Below, piece by piece: positions 61,616 to 64,000 of a DNA stretch of 64,000 nt. Both the position numbers and the translations under genes were made by a program. The notes below the pieces were generated by a model, which made no database searches, had not been told where the DNA came from, and saw nothing but the letters and a program-made list of their open reading frames with translations. The DNA is from Micavibrio_B sp964399985 (GTDB lineage: Bacteria; Pseudomonadota; Alphaproteobacteria; Micavibrionales; Micavibrionaceae). Position 1 is the stretch's first letter. Each line of letters starts with the position of its first letter. Location of the stretch: positions 310,001 through 374,000 of the forward strand of contig CAYNRY010000002.1 in the NCBI GenBank assembly GCA_964399985.1. Direction: 5' to 3'.

Positions 61616-62269
61616 AAGCTGGATAGGCTTTCCGCTGACGAAGCGGAACTTCGCAAGCGTTACAATTTATTGGCGCTTGATTATACTTCCAATGCGAAAC
61701 TCTGCGGGTACCAGATACCGTTTCGTATGGCAAAAACCCTCCATAAGCAAAATATCACTCCGAAAAATTTTCTCGATTGCGGCTCGGGCACCGGACTTCT
61801 TGGCGCAGCCATCCGCAAAATATGGCCCACGATAAAAATAACCGGAATGGATTTTTCTCCAGAGATGCTCTCGCAATCGATGATGGACGGCAGTGCCGAT
61901 GACACGATCCTGCATAACCTCATGAACACGCCGTGGCCGGTTGAAAATAAAAGTTATGATATCGTCGGCGCGGCGGCGGTGATTAACTATGCTGCCGATC
62001 CGCATCAATTCATTTCTGATATGGTGGCGGTTTTAAAACCGGGCGGGCATTTGGTTCTGTCGTATCTGGCAGGGCAGGAGAGTACGCAAGGCCTGACCGA
62101 TGATGGTGGCAGGGTGTATTTGTGGAGCCGGAATGATATAGAGTGTTGTTTTGCGGAGGGCGGAATAGAGTTGATTTCAAATCGTGATACGCGGAGTTAT
62201 TCAGGGCGGGGTTCGCATAGGGTGGATGGTGTTTTGATGGGTATAAAGTTTAAAACATTATCCGATTAG
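61616..62269 (+). CDS. Class I SAM methyltransferase, 5' end probably frameshifted
   Basis: About 218 codons are open from 61616, but the only initiators are non-ideal (CTG at 61619, TTG at 61670), and the stretch before 61670 (ADEAELRKRYNLLALDY) looks coding. An ATG at 61603 in another frame reads MTYIKAG then stops; one extra base in the A run at 61614-61617 would join it to this frame. The methyltransferase core has DCGSGTGLLGAAI and VLKPGGHLVLS. Substrate unknown. Confidence 0.65.
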   Translation, partial: KLDRLSADEAELRKRYNLLALDYTSNAKLCGYQIPFRMAKTLHKQNITPKNFLDCGSGTGLLGAAIRKIWPTIKITGMDFSPEMLSQSMMDGSADDTILHNLMNTPWPVENKSYDIVGAAAVINYAADPHQFISDMVAVLKPGGHLVLSYLAGQESTQGLTDDGGRVYLWSRNDIECCFAEGGIELISNRDTRSYSGRGSHRVDGVLMGIKFKTLSD

Positions 62270-62321
62270 GGCTTTTGCTGTGAATTTGCATATCCCGAAA
62301 ATGATATGCTAAAAGTGCGCT

Positions 62322-63119
62322 ATGATTAATTCTGAGGCTTTTATACAAAATTTTCTTGAATCATGCGGTAAGACTAAATCTGTCGATGTGATTATAAGAC
62401 GTGAAGGCATATCCGAGCTTATTGGTGTTGTGCTTGATTTATGCAGCTATCATTCAGAGACTGGCCAAGCCTTCAAGAGTAATAATGCTATATTTAATAA
62501 TTTTCTAGACCGCTTCGGAGAAATTGTCTTTGAATGGCTTAATGATAAGGATCCTGTCATTTCACGCTTAGGTGCGTTTGGAGTGCATGTCGGCAGACAT
62601 GGAAATAATTTATCTTTTTATCCGTCATCTAATCAAAACTGGCCGGAAGATATTGAAGTCAAAGTCAGGGATTGCGTGAATCAACAGTTAAAAGAAAATA
62701 ATATTGAATTTCTTATTCATGAAGATTTTCAAAAAAGTGTTTCGGACGATAAAATTACAATTCACGGCACGCTATCTATTTCAAAGCAATTCCCCGGTTT
62801 GATTCTAAGCGGCCAGCCAGCCACAATAGATACATCATGGGCTGAAGGAATAACGGGAATGTATGCCCATGTTCAAATGGGAGAAACTTATGGTTTTCTT
62901 AACGAGGAACCTGCCGATTTTGAAATGCTTTCTAATGAGCCAATAAAACTCGATTATCCCGGGGAAATGTTTTCTTTGAAATTATCGTTTCAAGTGGCCG
63001 TGCTTAATGAAGGTGATGAAGACGATAGATGGTTTAGATATCATGCCTATTATACTGGGGGTGAAATGGCCGCGCGCAATACTATCCAGCTTAAGAATAT
63101 AGAGTCTTCTCCAACCTGA
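62322..63119 (+). CDS. Unknown AT-rich gene
   Basis: 265 residues, no signal or membrane segment, family not recognised. Landmarks are RLGAFGVHVGRHGNNLSFYP and a C-terminal Asp/Glu-rich NEGDEDDRWFRYHAYYTGGE. Base composition is more AT-rich than ftsK and the other neighbours, and codon use looks different, suggesting recent acquisition. It abuts ftsK tail to tail. Confidence 0.6.
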   Translation: MINSEAFIQNFLESCGKTKSVDVIIRREGISELIGVVLDLCSYHSETGQAFKSNNAIFNNFLDRFGEIVFEWLNDKDPVISRLGAFGVHVGRHGNNLSFYPSSNQNWPEDIEVKVRDCVNQQLKENNIEFLIHEDFQKSVSDDKITIHGTLSISKQFPGLILSGQPATIDTSWAEGITGMYAHVQMGETYGFLNEEPADFEMLSNEPIKLDYPGEMFSLKLSFQVAVLNEGDEDDRWFRYHAYYTGGEMAARNTIQLKNIESSPT

Positions 63120-63120
63120 T

Positions 63121-64000
63121 TTATCTCGCGCCAACCAACACTTCGCGCTTACCAACGTGATTGGCCTTGCCGACGACGCCTTCTTTTTCCATCTGTTCGA
63201 TGATGCGCGCGGCGCGGTTATAGCCGATTTGCAAATGGCGCTGGATAAAGCTGGTCGAAGCCTTTTGCTCGCGGGCGACGAGGGCCACGGCCTGGTCGTA
63301 TAATTCATCGCCGGAGCTTTCGCGTTCGCCGTCTTCGCCCATTCCCCCTTCAAAATCACCTTCAGTAATTTCCTCGAGATATTCAGGCTCGCCTTGCGCT
63401 TTCAAATAATTGACGACGTCTTCGACTTCACGGTCGGAGACGAACGGCCCGTGTACGCGAGTCAAACGTCCGCCAGCTGCCATGTACAACATGTCACCCA
63501 TGCCGAGCAATGTTTCCGCGCCGCCTTCGCCGAGGATCGTGCGACTGTCGATTTTCGACGTTACCTGGAAAGAAATACGGGTCGGGAAGTTCGCCTTGAT
63601 GACGCCGGTGATGACATCGACGGACGGGCGCTGGGTCGCCATGATAAGGTGAATACCGGCAGCGCGCGCCATTTGCGCCAGACGCTGGATCGCGTTCTCG
63701 ACGTCTTTTCCAGCAACGAGCATAAGGTCGGCGAATTCATCGACGATCACAACGATGTAAGGCAGCTCTGTCAGGTCGAGCGGTTGCTCTTCATAGACAG
63801 GTTTGCCGGTTTCAGCGTCAAAGCCGGTCTGGACTTTACGCATCAAGACTTCGCCTTTTTTACGGGCTTCTTTCAGGCGCTGGTTATAACCGTCGATATT
63901 ACGCACGCCGAGTTTCGACATGTTGCGGTAACGGTTCTCCATTTCCTGCACCGTCCATTTCAGCGCAACGATAGCGCGGCCCGGTTCGGTGACGACAGGC
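63121..64000 (-). CDS. ftsK: DNA translocase FtsK, C-terminal part
   Basis: About 293 codons, open to the window edge, so the N-terminal membrane part and Walker A are outside. Visible are PYIVVIVDEFADLMLV (Walker B), HLIMATQRPSVDVITGVIKA, TRISFQVTSKIDSRTILG, and the gamma winged-helix domain (RHLQIGYNRAARIIEQMEKE) that reads KOPS sites. It pumps chromosome ends at the septum and activates XerCD. Confidence 0.96.
   Translation of the reverse strand, partial: PVVTEPGRAIVALKWTVQEMENRYRNMSKLGVRNIDGYNQRLKEARKKGEVLMRKVQTGFDAETGKPVYEEQPLDLTELPYIVVIVDEFADLMLVAGKDVENAIQRLAQMARAAGIHLIMATQRPSVDVITGVIKANFPTRISFQVTSKIDSRTILGEGGAETLLGMGDMLYMAAGGRLTRVHGPFVSDREVEDVVNYLKAQGEPEYLEEITEGDFEGGMGEDGERESSGDELYDQAVALVAREQKASTSFIQRHLQIGYNRAARIIEQMEKEGVVGKANHVGKREVLVGAR

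Noticed and set aside
1..64000. CRISPR arrays, IS elements, integrases or att sites
   Set aside because: No regularly spaced repeats, no transposase or integrase motifs were seen; the only direct repeats are inside the adhesin gene.

Overview
The window reads as a chromosomal scaffold of a free-living Gram-negative alphaproteobacterium. The markers are a serC-serA pair with the alphaproteobacterial type of SerC, an Hsp20-DUF1150 pair, an NDUFS6-like zinc-finger protein, an Rsm22-like methyltransferase, and a kdsD-lptC-lptA-lptB-rpoN / hpf-ptsN block. One run of exactly 100 N inside a repetitive adhesin gene points to a draft or metagenome-derived assembly. The base composition and family mix would fit a Micavibrio-like or related deep-branching lineage, but that placement is inference.

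Layout. 1-9.8 kb: AsmA-like protein, endonuclease V, an EEP-family nuclease/phosphatase, an Rsm22-like methyltransferase, a MATE exporter, then a + strand run of RsmC-like methyltransferase, RsuA-like pseudouridine synthase, SIMPL protein and YeiH-like permease, and topoisomerase IB. 9.8-14.6 kb: serine biosynthesis (serB with a one-module ClpB-like ATPase on the minus strand, serC and serA on the plus strand). 14.6-15.4 kb: a convergent, gene-free stretch with a small-RNA-like transcription unit and a set of nested long-range helices. 15.4-18.2 kb: TspO, TerC and an aldehyde dehydrogenase of the GabD type. 18.4-29.9 kb: a large repetitive adhesin and its dedicated type I secretion system (TolC-like, ABC exporter, HlyD-like). 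29.9-32.5 kb: Ppx/GppA phosphatase and two unknown proteins. 32.5-37 kb: aroA-cmk-(607 bp gap with repeats)-rpsA. 37-42.6 kb: a GGDEF/EAL protein, pyrC-type dihydroorotase overlapping hisI, and cysS. 42.6-45.1 kb: small accessory genes, then hsp20-DUF1150 behind a probable ROSE RNA thermometer. 45.1-52.9 kb: ptsN, hpf, murI (opposite strand), rpoN, lptB, lptA, lptC, kdsD, an RNase D-like exonuclease and tRNA-Leu(CAG). 53-57.1 kb: a response regulator, a lipoprotein, a Wza-like and a Wzz/BY-kinase-like exopolysaccharide protein, and a small phage-like gene with its own promoter and terminator-like leader. 57.1-64 kb: recR, lolA, a DUF2238 membrane protein, msrA, a second clpP-type gene, several unknowns, and the C-terminal part of ftsK.

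How it fits together. Most of the window is housekeeping: amino-acid, nucleotide and LPS-transport genes in recognisable operons. The surface theme is the adhesin and its exporter, whose N-terminus carries repeated PAAG motifs resembling LapG-type protease sites, a c-di-GMP phosphodiesterase candidate about 7 kb away, and degenerate exopolysaccharide proteins. The best candidates for something undescribed are non-coding: the 14.6-15.3 kb structured region, the 56.6-56.75 kb promoter-hairpin-terminator unit, and several families of palindromic intergenic repeats.
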